A program made the translations under genes and the position numbers. Below are positions 24,567 through 34,952 of a stretch of DNA of 64,000 nt, piece by piece. Position 1 is the stretch's first letter. Each line of letters opens with the position of its first letter. The stretch is from Przewalskia tangutica (Eukaryota; Streptophyta; Magnoliopsida; Solanales; Solanaceae), in NCBI GenBank assembly GCA_029844215.1, contig CM056728.1, positions 3,782,001-3,846,000 of the forward strand, in the 5' to 3' direction. The notes beneath the pieces were generated by a model that saw only the letters and a list, made by a program, of their open reading frames with translations, was not told the origin of the DNA and searched no databases.

Positions 24567-25042
24567 TCGCTTGACTTTGCTAAAGTTCCTTTTAGCTGTT
24601 AGTGTTAATCCTTCTGCTTAACTACTAGTACTGACAGTAAGTAGCCTTGATAACTTTTATTCTGATGTTAACGCTGATACTGTGCACTTCTAATATAATG
24701 TACCGTTATTTATGTTACTGCTTCTCCATTTCGTATCTGTTCTACAAGGCCATCCATTTTGTGATATTGGTTCGCATATGCTGTTCTTGATGTTTCAAGA
24801 CAATTATTGGTCAACCATTTGTGCTTGAACTTCAGAAACGACATGTTTGAAGTTGTTTAGAATGGGGCAGACTTATAAATTTTTACGCACCACTTCAGCC
24901 TTTTGTAAATGCAATTATTTTGTATAAAATCAAATCAATTTTAACATTTTTTACAAAAACTTAATACTCGAATCATTCTATTAAAAAAGAAGGTAATATT
25001 GGAAAATAGTCACATGACGCTGAAGGGTGACTTAATGTGTAG
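24567..25042 (+). other. 3' UTR and downstream flank of the FRIGIDA-like gene
   Basis: No coding sequence is visible. The first 200 bases or so continue the less AT-rich composition of the last exon and probably form the 3' UTR. A precise polyadenylation site cannot be fixed. Confidence 0.5.
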
Positions 25043-25700
25043 CATTTGTGCTTGGATGAATGAAGCTTATATATCCTATATGCTTGAATATTTTAAAGTT
25101 TGTATCTTTATGAGAATGTATTGCTGATTTTTACTTGCTAGACATTAATTGGTTATACTGGAGCGTTTTGAATTAAAATTCATACACCATTGTTGCCCAA
25201 GGTATAGAGATATCCCATGCCACAATATCTGCTATTGGATGTCACATTAATTGATTGTATCCTATTGTGTGCTTTCTTGTTAAGGTTTTTGAACTGGAAT
25301 TTTAGTGATTTGAGATAATAATATGTGGAACTTTTGGTACTTGGTGATGTATTTGTTATATTTTAGCCACTGAATGTTCTCAATTCGAACAAAGTTCACT
25401 ACATTGTTTGTTTGGAATGAATGATTTTCCATTTCATGTTGAAGTTATTTGTCTAGTATCTGTGCTTGGATATATGAGCTTATATATCCAATATGCTTGA
25501 ATATTTTAAAGTTTTTATCTTTATGAGGATGTGTTGCTGATTTTTACTTAATAGCCAATTAGTGGTTATATCGGAGCCTTTGGAATTAAAATCCATACAC
25601 CATTGTTGCCCAAGATAGATTATATCCAGCATGCCACAGTATCTGTTACTGGGTGTCACATTAACTGAGTGTATTCTATTGTGATGCTATGTTGTTAAGT
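25043..25700 (+). repeat. Direct duplication of about 245 bp
   Basis: Segments 25043-25285 and 25456-25700 run in parallel: tgtgcttgga, agcttatatatcc, atatgcttgaatattttaaa, tgttgctgatttttactt, ccattgttgcccaag and a tgtcacatta block. Spacing is about 413 bases. The copies are clearly diverged. Confidence 0.8.
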
Positions 25701-25710
25701 AGAATATGTC

Positions 25711-26080
25711 CTACACCATATGAGATAACAAATACATTACCTTGCAAATAGGTCTATCCTGGATTTGGACAATAGAGGTTCCAAAACGAAATCTTGTGGA
25801 GGACTGTGTTACTTGGGCAAGATCAAATACAGATTTAACGTTAGTTTTTGAGAGGTCGGGACTTAAGGGGGGAGACGGTTTCAGATAGAGAGTTTCTACA
25901 AGTGGGTCTTTAGAAATGTGACGTAGTGTTCCTTTTATACTCTTGAAATCATCTGTCATCCAGAACCTCACGGACTATGTAGTTTACAGGGCCAATAAAA
26001 GACCCATATAGTGCTCCTACTGAGCCAATGAGTGACTCAACTGGTCCAGACATGACCAGCCAATCCTTAAGACCATTTTA
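25711..26080 (-). other. Unidentified coding-like segment on the minus strand
   Basis: Two adjoining minus-strand segments read as plausible protein. The upstream one (about 26075-25975) gives MSGPVESLIGSVGALYGSF and IGPVNYIVREVL. The next (25971-25711) gives 86 open codons with KDPLVETLYLKPSPPLSPDL and FDLAQVTQSSTRFRFGTS. They are in different frames and could be exons, or a frameshifted fragment of a host gene or retroelement. I do not recognise the family. Confidence 0.3.
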
Positions 26081-26856
26081 TCACGAGAAACTCACATGAT
26101 GTCGTGATCAACCAAGTAATGTGTAATCTACTGAATTAACAGCAGAATTGATTAGGAGCATTCCATAAGTTTCACCTTCAGCTTTGATGTCTGTTTCTTA
26201 TTTCTTAAACCAATCTGCATTTGTATCTCTTCTTATCCATATTATCGCTACTATGTGTTTAGCGTTCTTTTCATTTAGCCACATTACATGTCTCAGCTAG
26301 ATTTATATACCTAGGGTACCTTGTCAAAAGAAAAAGATCTATATATCTAGGGTATTGACTTCACTAGCACTAGGACTAAATCGTGAAAAGTTAAAAGTGT
26401 ACGGCAAACTCTGGGTTGGAATTGTAACTTAAACAATAGGCTGAAGAACCAAAAGGTTAAGCATAAAATTTGATCTCAGTTGTTAATTTACTAAAAGCTT
26501 TGACCAAATGTGTGTGGTATATGCCTGAAAGTTCAAGTGATAAAACTTGAGTTTGAGATACTCTTTGTTTTTCGGTTAGACTTGAGTTCAAGATGGTATG
26601 CTCACTTGAAATCGCCCAATATGACATAAGGGACCACCAAAGTGATATCCTGGGACATTGTGTCTGCTACCTCATAGACTATCCAGATTGCGCTCTAAGT
26701 CGTGAACAAAATTGGGCCCCTCTAAATTTTGGGCCCAGGGCAATTGCCCTGTTTGCCCCTGCTCAGGGCCGACAATGGTGGTTTGCTGCGGGAATTTTGC
26801 GTAGTGGGTGATTGGGTGGAATAGGTTCAGAAGATCTTTGGAGGTCTTATGATTAT
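26081..26856. other. Non-coding intergenic stretch
   Basis: No gene is seen. One GC-rich patch (26695-26775, with gggcccctctaaattttggg and caattgccctg) resembles the terminal part of some plant hAT elements. No second end or target duplication could be found. Confidence 0.4.
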
Positions 26857-26874
26857 AGACTTGCAAAGAGTGAA

Positions 26875-27957
26875 CAACAAGCAACGACATATCCAGTGGA
26901 ATCACACAAGTGGGTCTGGGAGGGTGGAATGTACACAAATTTTACCTCTACCTTGGTTGTTTCCGATATACCCTCGACTTAGAATAAAGCAATAACAAAA
27001 CGGGTCAAATAGGTAAAATAAACAATAACTACATCAAAACAATATGCTAAGCAAAGAACAAACGACAATAAATAATAACAGAAATCGAAGGATAAAAAAC
27101 TACATGAGAAATACTATGACTACTAGTAAAGAAGGATAAGCGAGACAACGCTCTACTACTTACTAACCTTCTACTTTAATTTGTGTCCTCCACGATCTCC
27201 TATCTAACGTCATGCCCTCGATAAGTTGCAATTGTGTCATGTCCTGACTAATCACCTCTCCCCAATACTTCTTCGATCTACCTTTAACTCTCCTGATCCA
27301 TAGCCAACGTCACACACCACTGGACAACACAATCTCCTCTTCACATGCCCGAACCATCTCAGTATTGCTTCCCTCATCTTTTCCTCCATCGAGGTCACTC
27401 CCACCTTGTCCCGAATATCTTCGTTTCTAATCCTATCTCTCCTAGTATGCCCACACATTCACTGCAACTTACATCTTCTGAACGTAAGAGTTTTTGACTG
27501 TCCAACACTCCGTCCCATAAAACATAGTTGGTCTAACCAACACTATGTAGAACTTGTCTTTGAGTTTTGTGGAATCTTCTTATCACACAAGACTACGGAT
27601 GCAAGCTCCATTTTATCCACCCCACATCAATACGATGTGAGACACCATTGTCAATCTCTTCATTACCTTGGATAATAGACCTAAGATACTTGAAACTTCC
27701 TTTCTTCTGTATGACAGGTGTCTCAAGCCTTACTTCCATGTCACCCTCATGCTTCGCGCGACTGAACTTACACTCCAAATATTCTATTTTGGTTCTGCTC
27801 AACCGAAACCCTTTAAACTAATGGGCCTGTCTCCAAACCACAAGCTTAGCGTTAACTCCCTCGCTCTCGTCAAGCACAATGTCATCCGCAAATTACATAC
27901 ACCATGATAACTCTCCCCGGATATGTCGCGTCAAAATATTCATCACTAAGGCAAGTA
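26875..27957 (-). mobile_element. 5'-truncated RTE-type LINE with 18-bp target duplication
   Basis: It is flanked by agacttgcaaagagtgaa at 26857-26874 and 27958-27975. On the minus strand it carries RT C-terminal segments typical of plant RTE elements, including KGFRLSRTKIEYLECKFSRA (about 27815-27750), HTRRDRIRNEDIRDKVGV and MREAILRWFGHVKRR (27450-27330). These are in broken frames. A tail follows with the shared TS/RTE motifs and ttg repeats abutting 26875. The upstream endonuclease and most of the RT are missing, as expected for target-primed reverse transcription that stopped early. Confidence 0.9.
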
Positions 27958-28010
27958 AGACTTGCAAAGAGTGAATAGATTGAAATATGAATGTTTCATG
28001 AAAAAAATGG

Positions 28011-28145
28011 TATGTGATTTCTTACCATCTAAGCTTGATAGGTAGAGTTACACAGTACCTATGTGGGTGGAAGGTAGCAGGTACCTGATGAAATAGTCGA
28101 GGTCAAACAAACTAACCCGGACAACACTAATATCAAAAGAACAAA
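28011..28145 (+). mobile_element. SINE (TS/SolS type) head and body
   Basis: The order gtgatttcttaccatc, ggtagagttacac, gtggaaggtagcaggta, gaaatagtcgaggt, aacccggacaacac follows the tRNA-derived Solanaceae TS/SolS SINE. It lies 36 bases beyond the target duplication of the RTE LINE. The 3' tail is not clearly preserved. Confidence 0.75.
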
Positions 28146-28679
28146 ACCCTTTTGTAAGAACCTTTGTGAAAAAACTAAACTGGTAACTACAAATAAAATA
28201 GTCGGAAGTTCTGAGGCACCCCTTGAATATTTCATTCAAGAACTAGAAAAATTTTAATCATCAAAACATCACATAATTATGAGAACTGCTTCCTGTATAT
28301 ACAACATTGGTTGTTGCTTAACTACATATAAGCTTCTGAGCTACTTATCTAAATGATAAAAAACAGCAATAATGAAAGCTGCTAAGCAGCCGTGAGCCGC
28401 CTCTTGTGGCCAAAAGAGAACTTCTGATATTCATCAAAGCCTTATAAATCTGCATCATGCTTTCATGTGAAATAAGTGATGAATCTTCTCTTTTCTTTTC
28501 TCCTATCATTTTCCCGAGAAGTACTCAATAGTGATAAGCAATCTTGTCAGTTTCTGGATATGGTTTCACGGTTAAATTTAGACAATCTAGAGTTGCTTGA
28601 GGTTTAAGGTTCATGCAACTTCTGCTATCAATATTGTCCGAATTGTATTCTGAGTTCTCACGCTAAGGTGATTTAACTA
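28146..28679. other. Non-coding stretch, possibly more of the L1 relic
   Basis: No intact gene is seen. Minus-strand translation is broken. The part next to 28680 may continue the L1-type LINE, but I cannot align it with confidence. Confidence 0.35.
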
Positions 28680-28874
28680 GTCCCATCGATAATCACAGAG
28701 TACCGTTTATCAGACATTGTCCTTCAAATCATATCAATGATTCCTTAACTAAAGCCCGTTCTCCACCAATGATAGGCTTCTTGATACCCTGAACCTCTTG
28801 GGCCAGCATGATGTTTCCAGTTATGTTCTCACCTTTAACAAAACCGGACTGGTTGATGAGATCAAATCTGGAAG
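28680..28874 (-). pseudogene. L1-type LINE reverse transcriptase relic, downstream piece
   Basis: Read leftwards from 28874 the minus strand gives SRFDLINQSGFVKGENITGN, then IMLAQEVQGIKKPIIGG. This is the conserved L1 RT block around NQSGFVKGR...ENIMLAQEI. After GG it jumps to a GFS...IIDMI and DKRYSVIIDG-like block, so an internal part of the RT is deleted. The piece ends exactly at the CACTA insertion. The upstream RT sequence continues at 32708-32769 and 45499-45600. Confidence 0.78.
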
Positions 28875-29033
28875 CACTACAAGAAAACGATTCAAAGAGG
28901 GCGACTAAATAATGTCAAAATGGCGATTTAAAAATGTCATATTTGTTAGTCGCCCTTTTTAATTTCACCAAAGGGGGCGACTTTCTCAAGTCGCTCCCTT
29001 TGGTTAGGATCAAAGGGGACGACTTTGAACCGA

Positions 29034-29172
29034 ATCAAAAGAATCCAAACTAATTTGATACTACTAATTTTAATTTGAGATTTTTACCAAAGGGGCGAAG
29101 TCGTCCTTTTTGAACCGAATCAAAAGAACCCAAATTAATTTGATACTACTAATTTTAATTTGAGATTTTTAC
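29034..29172. repeat. Tandem duplication inside CACTA
   Basis: Two copies begin tgaaccgaatcaaaagaa and run through tttgatactactaatttta to tttgagatttttac, at about 29034-29090 and 29109-29171. Confidence 0.9.
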
Positions 29173-29589
29173 GTGGCTACCCACTCTTTACAAAGTATTC
29201 TCATAAAAAATGTAGTGCTACATTTTGTTTAGTCCAAAAATGACAATTTTTTTTATCATTTTAGCAGATTCTAAAATTATCTACGATAATGAAGGACCAC
29301 TAATTAAGGAATTAATTTACATCCTAATTAATATATCTCCCTTTGTTTTTCATCATTGTTTTCTCTACTATTTAAGCAACTAGTTCTCCCCACTTGTGTT
29401 ACATATGTATGTCAAGTCATGTAATATATGATTACATAAAATAATATTAATATTATTAAAATAAAGCTTTGAGCAAATAATTCTACATGAAAAAATAAGT
29501 GCAAGTTTTTAATAAAAATTATCTTATGATGACTTATTTGTTGAGGTCAAGATATTTGGATATCATATGAATCTACTAAGGGGTCATTA

Positions 29590-29765
29590 GGCCATTATTC
29601 CAAATCATGTTTGGAAATTGAAATCCTACTTTTTGAAGAATTTGGAAGTTCAAATCATGGTTTGAAATTAAAGTTGAAGTTTTGTTCACATTTCATAAAT
29701 AAAGGGTGATTTCAAATTAAAACTTTAAATTTGATCTCCAATTTTTTGGTCAAACGCCTAGTAAA
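29590..29765. mobile_element. MITE-like fragment inside CACTA
   Basis: The sequence holds caaatcatgtttggaaattg, caaatcatggtttgaaatta and a right end ggtcaaacgcctag. This is the same family as the element at 22600-23217. The left end is less clear. Confidence 0.55.
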
Positions 29766-30084
29766 ATGAACAATCAAAATTTAATCAGATTCATGTGATT
29801 CTTGTACTTATTTTGATTTTGTGGCCATCACCTTTATCAACGGTGCGATTAAAAAATTAACTTGCTTTATTGAGATAAAACATATCTAAAAAAAAATCAT
29901 GACCAAAACATTTTATATATGCGAAACTCACCAAAATTAGCAAGATTAGACGACACTTCATACTTGAAAATATCGTAATTTTTTAAAAATGAGTAAGAAT
30001 TAATATCTAATAAATAAGAAATACTAAGTTGTGTCACACACACTAAAAATACGTAATTATCAAAATATTGGGAGTCTACTAACC

Positions 30085-30370
30085 AAAGTAAAATACGTAA
30101 AAAGTCGCCCTTTTTAGTCCGGCTCAAAAGGGGCGACTAGAAAAAATCGCCTTTTTGATCCTAACCAAAGGGGGCGACTTGAAGTCGCCTTTTTTGGTAC
30201 TAACCAAAGGGGGTGACTTGAAGTCGCCTTTTTTGGTACTAACCAACGGGGGCGACCTGAAGTCGCCCTTTTTAGTCCTAACCAACGGGGGCGACTTGAA
30301 GTCGCCCTTTTTGGTCCGACTAAAAAGGGTGACTTTGTCAAGTCGCCCCTGTTGATTCGAATCAAAAGGA
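30085..30370. repeat. Internal array of palindromic units in CACTA (array 1)
   Basis: About seven units of roughly 39-42 bases, each a small hairpin of gggggcgacttgaagtcgcc type joined by tttttggtactaaccaa linkers. Both strands give artefactual repetitive open frames. Confidence 0.9.
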
Positions 30371-30989
30371 GTACTAGTTTTGTTTTCATTTAGGACTTTT
30401 CGTATTCAACTAACCGGAACCCGATGTTACCTTTCTAAAATTAGAATTAAGTTAACTTTAAAATATTATTTTATCCTTAATAAAATGATTTATAGCCGAA
30501 TTTATTTTAGAATACACATTAAAAATAAACATGATAAATGTTTTCAAGTTGCTTCTCTCACATATTTCACTTGCCAAATGTTGGCATTCTTGATGTCAGT
30601 AGGATCAAATCAAATTAGCTAGTTAGAGGTGTCCACTTGAAAACGGGGATGTCAAAACGGAATAAGTAGAGGCGTCAATTAGGCTATTCGGCCTAGTTAT
30701 AATAGAGTATCACTATTACAAGGTATTGTCACAAAAAAATTTGCCTAAACTTGACTATTTAATAATATATCTTTGGGAAAAAAACAAATAGAAAATAATA
30801 CTCTATGTATTTTGGTATTCAACTCTTCAAAATGAATAAAATCAACATGAAAAATACTTTTCAAAAATATTTTTTATTTTTTCGAAAAACACAATCATAG
30901 AATGGTAAACGTATTTAAAATATGCTTAGTTATAGTCATACGAAGCCAAATTTGATTAATAGTAAATGTCGCACTAGTTAATTTAAAGA

Positions 30990-31290
30990 CTAAAATTTAA
31001 TTTCACTAAAGGGGACGATTTTTTGAAGTCACCCTTTTTGGTCCGAATCAAAAGGGGCGACTTGAAAAAGTGGCAATTTTTTCTCTTCACCAAAAAGGGC
31101 GACATGAAGTCGCCCCCTTTGGTGATGACAAAAAAGGGTGACTTTTCCAAGTCGTCCTCTTTGGTCTTAATCAAAAGGGGCGACTTGAAAAAGTCGCCCT
31201 TTTTACTCTTCACCAAAAAGGGCGACTTCAAGTCTCCCCCTTTGGTTAGGACCTAAAAGGGCGACTTTTTCAAGTCGCCCTTTTAGCTCT
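30990..31290. repeat. Internal array of palindromic units in CACTA (array 2)
   Basis: Six or more hairpin units of the form aaaagggcgact...agtcgccctttt with linkers such as ctcttcacc and ggtcttaatc. It ends with three copies of tttgctcttcactttat-type sequence at about 31288-31334. Confidence 0.88.
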
Positions 31291-31716
31291 TCACTTTATT
31301 TTTGCTCTTCACTTTATTTTTGCTCTTCACTTTACAATATAATTTATAGCTTGTTCCCTCGTTTTGTATTTTTACGTTATCATATGACTTCTAGCTTGCC
31401 ATTTTACCTAATGTTTTTACTTTTATTATTTATTTTTAATAAGATATAAACAAATATGTATTTTTCTAAGTTTTGAAATTTTGATTTATTTCTAAACTTT
31501 TATTCCACTGCACATAAAGGTTTCGATGTTTAAATTTATCTATCATATTTTATTAAAAAAAATCAAATACTACAGAATATAAATAGAGATATTATTAGTT
31601 TCTTTTAATTTATTTATTTTTAGTAATCTTTTAATTTGTCAATAGAAAAAACCAAGATGATCAATTAAAGGGGATTCTTCAGAATTAAACTATAAATCAA
31701 TTAAAGGGGATTCTTC

Positions 31717-32061
31717 GGATATCCGATTTTTTGTATATCCGAAATATTCGGATTCGAATCCGATCCGAATTTATCCGAAATTACGGATATTCAATTTTTT
31801 GTATAACCGAAATATTCGAATTCGAATTCTATCAGAAATTTATTCGAAATATTCGGATCCGAATCCGATCCGAAATTATCCAAAAATTACGGATATCCGA
31901 TTTTTTGTATATCCGAATATAAGGATCTGAATCCCATCCAAAATATTCGTATTCGAATTCGATCCAAAATTATCCGAAAATTACGGATATCTAATTTTTT
32001 GTATATCCGAAATATTCGGATCCGAAAATTACGGATATCACATTTTTTGTATATCCGGGAA
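31717..32061. repeat. Minisatellite of ggatatccgattttttgtat units
   Basis: Five imperfect copies begin at about 31717, 31783, 31891, 31985 and 32032. Each continues atatccgaaatattcgga with variable gaatccgatccgaaattatc stretches. Unit length varies between about 47 and 108 bases. Confidence 0.85.
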
Positions 32062-32145
32062 AAAAACATCTTGTTAAAAATAGGCATCTTGTTAGAACCG
32101 GCCAAATAATTTATGATTATGAGGAACATAAACATAACAAGTATT

Positions 32146-32212
32146 GATGGCTGGTTTAGTGGTAGAATGACACAATTCCACATAGGAGACCGGGTTCGAT
32201 TCTTGGCTGGGG
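32146..32212 (+). other. tRNA-Gly-like sequence inside CACTA (copy 1)
   Basis: It has an internal promoter box A match (tggtttagtgg) and box B match (ggttcgattct) at tRNA spacing. The run ggtttagtggtagaat followed by gaccgggttcgatt closely resembles plant tRNA-Gly. The anticodon arm and acceptor stem are imperfect, so this is a pseudogene or a SINE-like head rather than a working tRNA. Confidence 0.55.
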
Positions 32213-32236
32213 GTTGTATTTGTGGTGATTAATATT

Positions 32237-32306
32237 GCATAACTAGTGGTCTAGTAGTAGAATAGTCTGATGTCACGATTCGGACTGAGTTGAATCGGTT
32301 AGTGCA
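32237..32306 (+). other. tRNA-Gly-like sequence inside CACTA (copy 2)
   Basis: It opens with ctagtggtctagtagtagaa followed by tagt, as tRNA-Gly does, and closes with agttgaatcggttagtgca, a decayed T arm and acceptor strand. It lies 25 bases after copy 1 and is more decayed. Confidence 0.45.
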
Positions 32307-32329
32307 TTTATTTTTTTGATTTCTTTGAA

Positions 32330-32707
32330 CCATATCAAAAAGGGCGACTACAGTCAGTCGCCCCTTTTGAGATCCATCAAAAAGGGCGAATGCAGTCACC
32401 CTTTTTAAGATCCATCAAATAGATGGTTCAAATAGGGCGACTATTGTCGCCATTTGTGATTGATCTCAAAAAAGGGGGATTTTAAGTCGCCCTTTTTGAA
32501 GGATCTCAAAAAGGGCGATTGTAATCGCCCTCTTTGGTCCTTACCAAAGGGGGCGACTTAAAATATCGCCCTTCCTGATCTAAGACAACGGACGTAATAA
32601 GACGACTTGAAGGGCGACTCAAAATTGCCCCCTTTGATCTATGGAGGCGATATTTCACCCAAAGAGGGCGACTGTAGTCGCCCTCTTAGACACGATTTCT
32701 TATAGTG
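32330..32707. repeat. Right subterminal repeat region of CACTA
   Basis: Many inverted units of aaaagggcgact and agtcgcccttt run into the terminal repeat, mirroring the left end at 28900-29120. Confidence 0.9.
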
Positions 32708-32769
32708 AAGGGTAGGTACTAGTCTTAGTCTCTTAGACATATAAGTTTTGAGAAAAGTTTATTGATGGT
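32708..32769 (-). pseudogene. L1-type LINE relic, middle piece (between CACTA and SIRE)
   Basis: These 62 bases separate the two insertions. On the minus strand they read into the RT piece at 28874 and, on the other side, join the piece at 45499 once one copy of each target duplication is removed. The expected position between the FPN..SEL.PI block and the NQSGFVKG block fits L1 RT. Confidence 0.65.
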
Positions 32770-33712
32770 TGTTAATGTTAGGTTCCGTGTCATGACATTT
32801 TCCCTAACATATCATTTTTCGTACTAAGTCCAAAATAGAAAATGTCGGAACAAATGTCTTGACATTACGTGACGATGCAGAAACGATTTTGCCTATCTTC
32901 ACGGGCAGTTTTTTCAGGTAGCTGTGATCTTTTTTATCACATGACAAATTGACTTAGCAAGGGGTATTTAAAGCAGATTAGGATCGATGAAGGCCAAGTC
33001 AAGCATAACTTAAGGAACAAGAAGAGGAAGAAACAGTCCACGTAGTTAGAGATTTTTGAGCCTTAAGCTACTGCCCCACGTGCTCCATATTTGGCTCAAC
33101 CTACACAACAGATAGATGAGTCTTTCAAGGGAACTCTCTACTATAAATAGAGAGGTCACTTCAAAGATTCGATATCCAAAATCACTGGAGAAAAGATTGA
33201 GAGAACTCTCCAAATTTTAGATCAGAAACTGGATCAACAAGTGTTGCCTGTATTTGTGACGACATTCTGTACGACATTACAAGTGCTGCCTAGATTCTAG
33301 ATTTGTTCTTTCATTGAAGCAATTGTAATGAGGTGTTGATCACTTCTATTTAGATATATTTTTTAGGCATAAGTCATCTGCGACTTAACCTTTTTATTCC
33401 TTTTGTATCTTCTTGTAACATTGTAAGAAAAAGAATTTATTCAATTGTATATACATATATACAATACTTTTGGTCATTGACCATCATGGGTTATATTAAT
33501 ATATAACCTATGAAAATTAAACATTTGTGTTCTTTATTTTATTCCGCTGCATTTTAAACTCTTTCAAAGATTTTCATAAGTTTTATCTTAGTGTCGCTAC
33601 TTGTGTCAGACGACATTTCTGCTGACAATCGACACGGTTTCAGCATACTGGTGTTATATGTTTTGCTGTTTGTATTTATTTAATCCATAGTATAACTACC
33701 GGGACCCAAACG
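32770..33712 (+). repeat. 5' LTR of the SIRE element
   Basis: It begins TGTTAATGTTAGG. A TATA box, tataaata, lies at 33142-33149 inside an actctctactataaatagag context shared with the 3' LTR (44932-44939). The end is cccaaacg, where the 3' LTR has cccaaaca, so the terminal CA has mutated. Confidence 0.93.
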
Positions 33713-33714
33713 AG

Positions 33715-33727
33715 TGGTATCAGAGCC
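33715..33727 (+). promoter_or_regulatory. Primer-binding site (initiator tRNA-Met)
   Basis: The sequence tggtatcagagcc lies three bases after the LTR end. It is the canonical copia site complementary to initiator tRNA-Met, where minus-strand DNA synthesis starts. Confidence 0.95.
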
Positions 33728-33769
33728 GACACTTAACATAATAAATGTTAAGGTCCTTTTATTTTAACT

Positions 33770-34952
33770 ATGAATCCGGCTAATTTAAATATTGATAGAC
33801 TTCCTATTTTAGATGGATCAAATTATCCTTATTGGAAAATTCGTCTACGTTCTCATATAAAATCCATTGACGTGAGAGCATGAAGATCTATTACAAATGT
33901 ATATACTGTTTCTATGCTTTTACCAGATGAGGAAGACGACATATTACCTAAGCCTAAGGCCGAATGGAGTGTGGAAGAAACCAATAGTGCAGGCTTCAAT
34001 GAAAAGACTCTTAATGCTATTTTTGGATGGGTAGATCTTTATATGTTCAAACTTATCCAAAATTGCTCAACTGCCAAGGATGCTTGAGATACCCTACAAA
34101 CTCATTGTGAAGGTAGCTCAAGTGTTCGTAGAACGAAGCTCTGCATGCTCATGAGTAAATACGAACGTTTAAGGATGGAAGAGTCGGAGGATATCAAAAC
34201 TTATTTTAAAAAATTGATCGACATTTCTAACGAATGTCAAGTGTTTGGGTCTCCACTGACCAACAATCAACTTGTTGAAAAGGAACTTCGATCTCTTCCT
34301 GAAAAGTTCAATATTAAGATATGTGTGATTGAAGAAGCCCACAACCTTGCTACAATGGACCTCCATACGCTAATGAGCATTCTCAAAACATATGAGATGC
34401 ATATGGAATACCAAAGGACATTGTATAGAGGCAAAGATGTTGCACTTCAAGCAAAATCCTTAGAGATGCAAGTCAATGAAAAGGACAAAAATCTTGAAGA
34501 AATCGGGGATGGTGCTAACGTTACCCTTCTCACTCGAAAATTCAATACGATGTTAAGAAAGTTCAACGGTGACAAATAATAAATCTAAACCCAAAGAGCA
34601 CCAAAGTCAAGGCTTCAATTCACGATTCACTAAAACCCTTCCTACAACACAAAAAGGAAACCAACTTAGGAGAACCAGCTCAGACCGAACCAGTTTTGAT
34701 CCCAAGCAGCTCGAAAGTGTACAATGTCATGCGTGCTCGGGATGGGGCCATTATTCCAACGAGTGTGCAAACACTTTAATAAAAGCTGAGAAAAGTATAT
34801 GGATTTCTTTAAATGACGATGAAGGTGAAGAGGATCCAGAAATGGAGTCACAAGCTATCGCCGACCATTTTGACGATTCTTGTCAGATGATGAAAATGTC
34901 GCTGACTGTGTTGTCCCGAATGTCACAACATTTTCGGTGGCAACATCAGTGA
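33770..34952 (+). pseudogene. SIRE gag pseudogene
   Basis: It begins MNPANLNIDRLPILDGSNYP followed by YWKIRLRSHIKS, the usual SIRE/copia gag start. In-frame TGA stops occur at 33881 and 34085, then a 144-codon open stretch (34145-34579) covers the gag core with MSKYERLRMEESEDIKTYF. A frame change follows. The next open stretch (34569-34952) contains a complete CCHC zinc knuckle (CHACSGWGHYSNEC), which in working elements binds the genomic RNA. Confidence 0.88.

Larger units (their letters stand above)
28875..32707. mobile_element. Non-autonomous CACTA (En/Spm) DNA transposon
   Basis: The ends are CACTACAAGAAAACG at 28875 and, inverted, CACTATAAGAAATCG at 32707. The 3-bp target duplication is AAG (28872-28874 and 32708-32710), diagnostic of the superfamily. 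Terminal repeats extend about 33 bases, to aagagggcgacta. Subterminal and internal regions carry many palindromic units built from ggggcgact and agtcgcccc. No transposase reading frame of CACTA type is visible in 3.8 kb, so it would depend on a helper element. It carries other repeats, annotated separately. Confidence 0.93.

Noticed and set aside
26695..26775. GC-rich gggccc patch as a complete hAT element
   Set aside because: No partner end or 8-bp target duplication could be found nearby.
30114..30389. Minus-strand open frame with repeated KRATSSRPRWL-like peptide, and the matching plus-strand GGDLKSPFLV repeat
   Set aside because: Both are translations of the CACTA hairpin array; the unit length happens to be a multiple of three.
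30624..30690. tagaggtgtc and tagaggcgtc as hAT terminal repeats inside CACTA
   Set aside because: Two short matches in the same orientation, with no inverted partner or target copy; too weak.
30085..31290. Regular palindromic repeats resembling a CRISPR array
   Set aside because: The spacers are themselves repeated, the repeats lie inside a CACTA element with target duplication, and the window is plant nuclear DNA.
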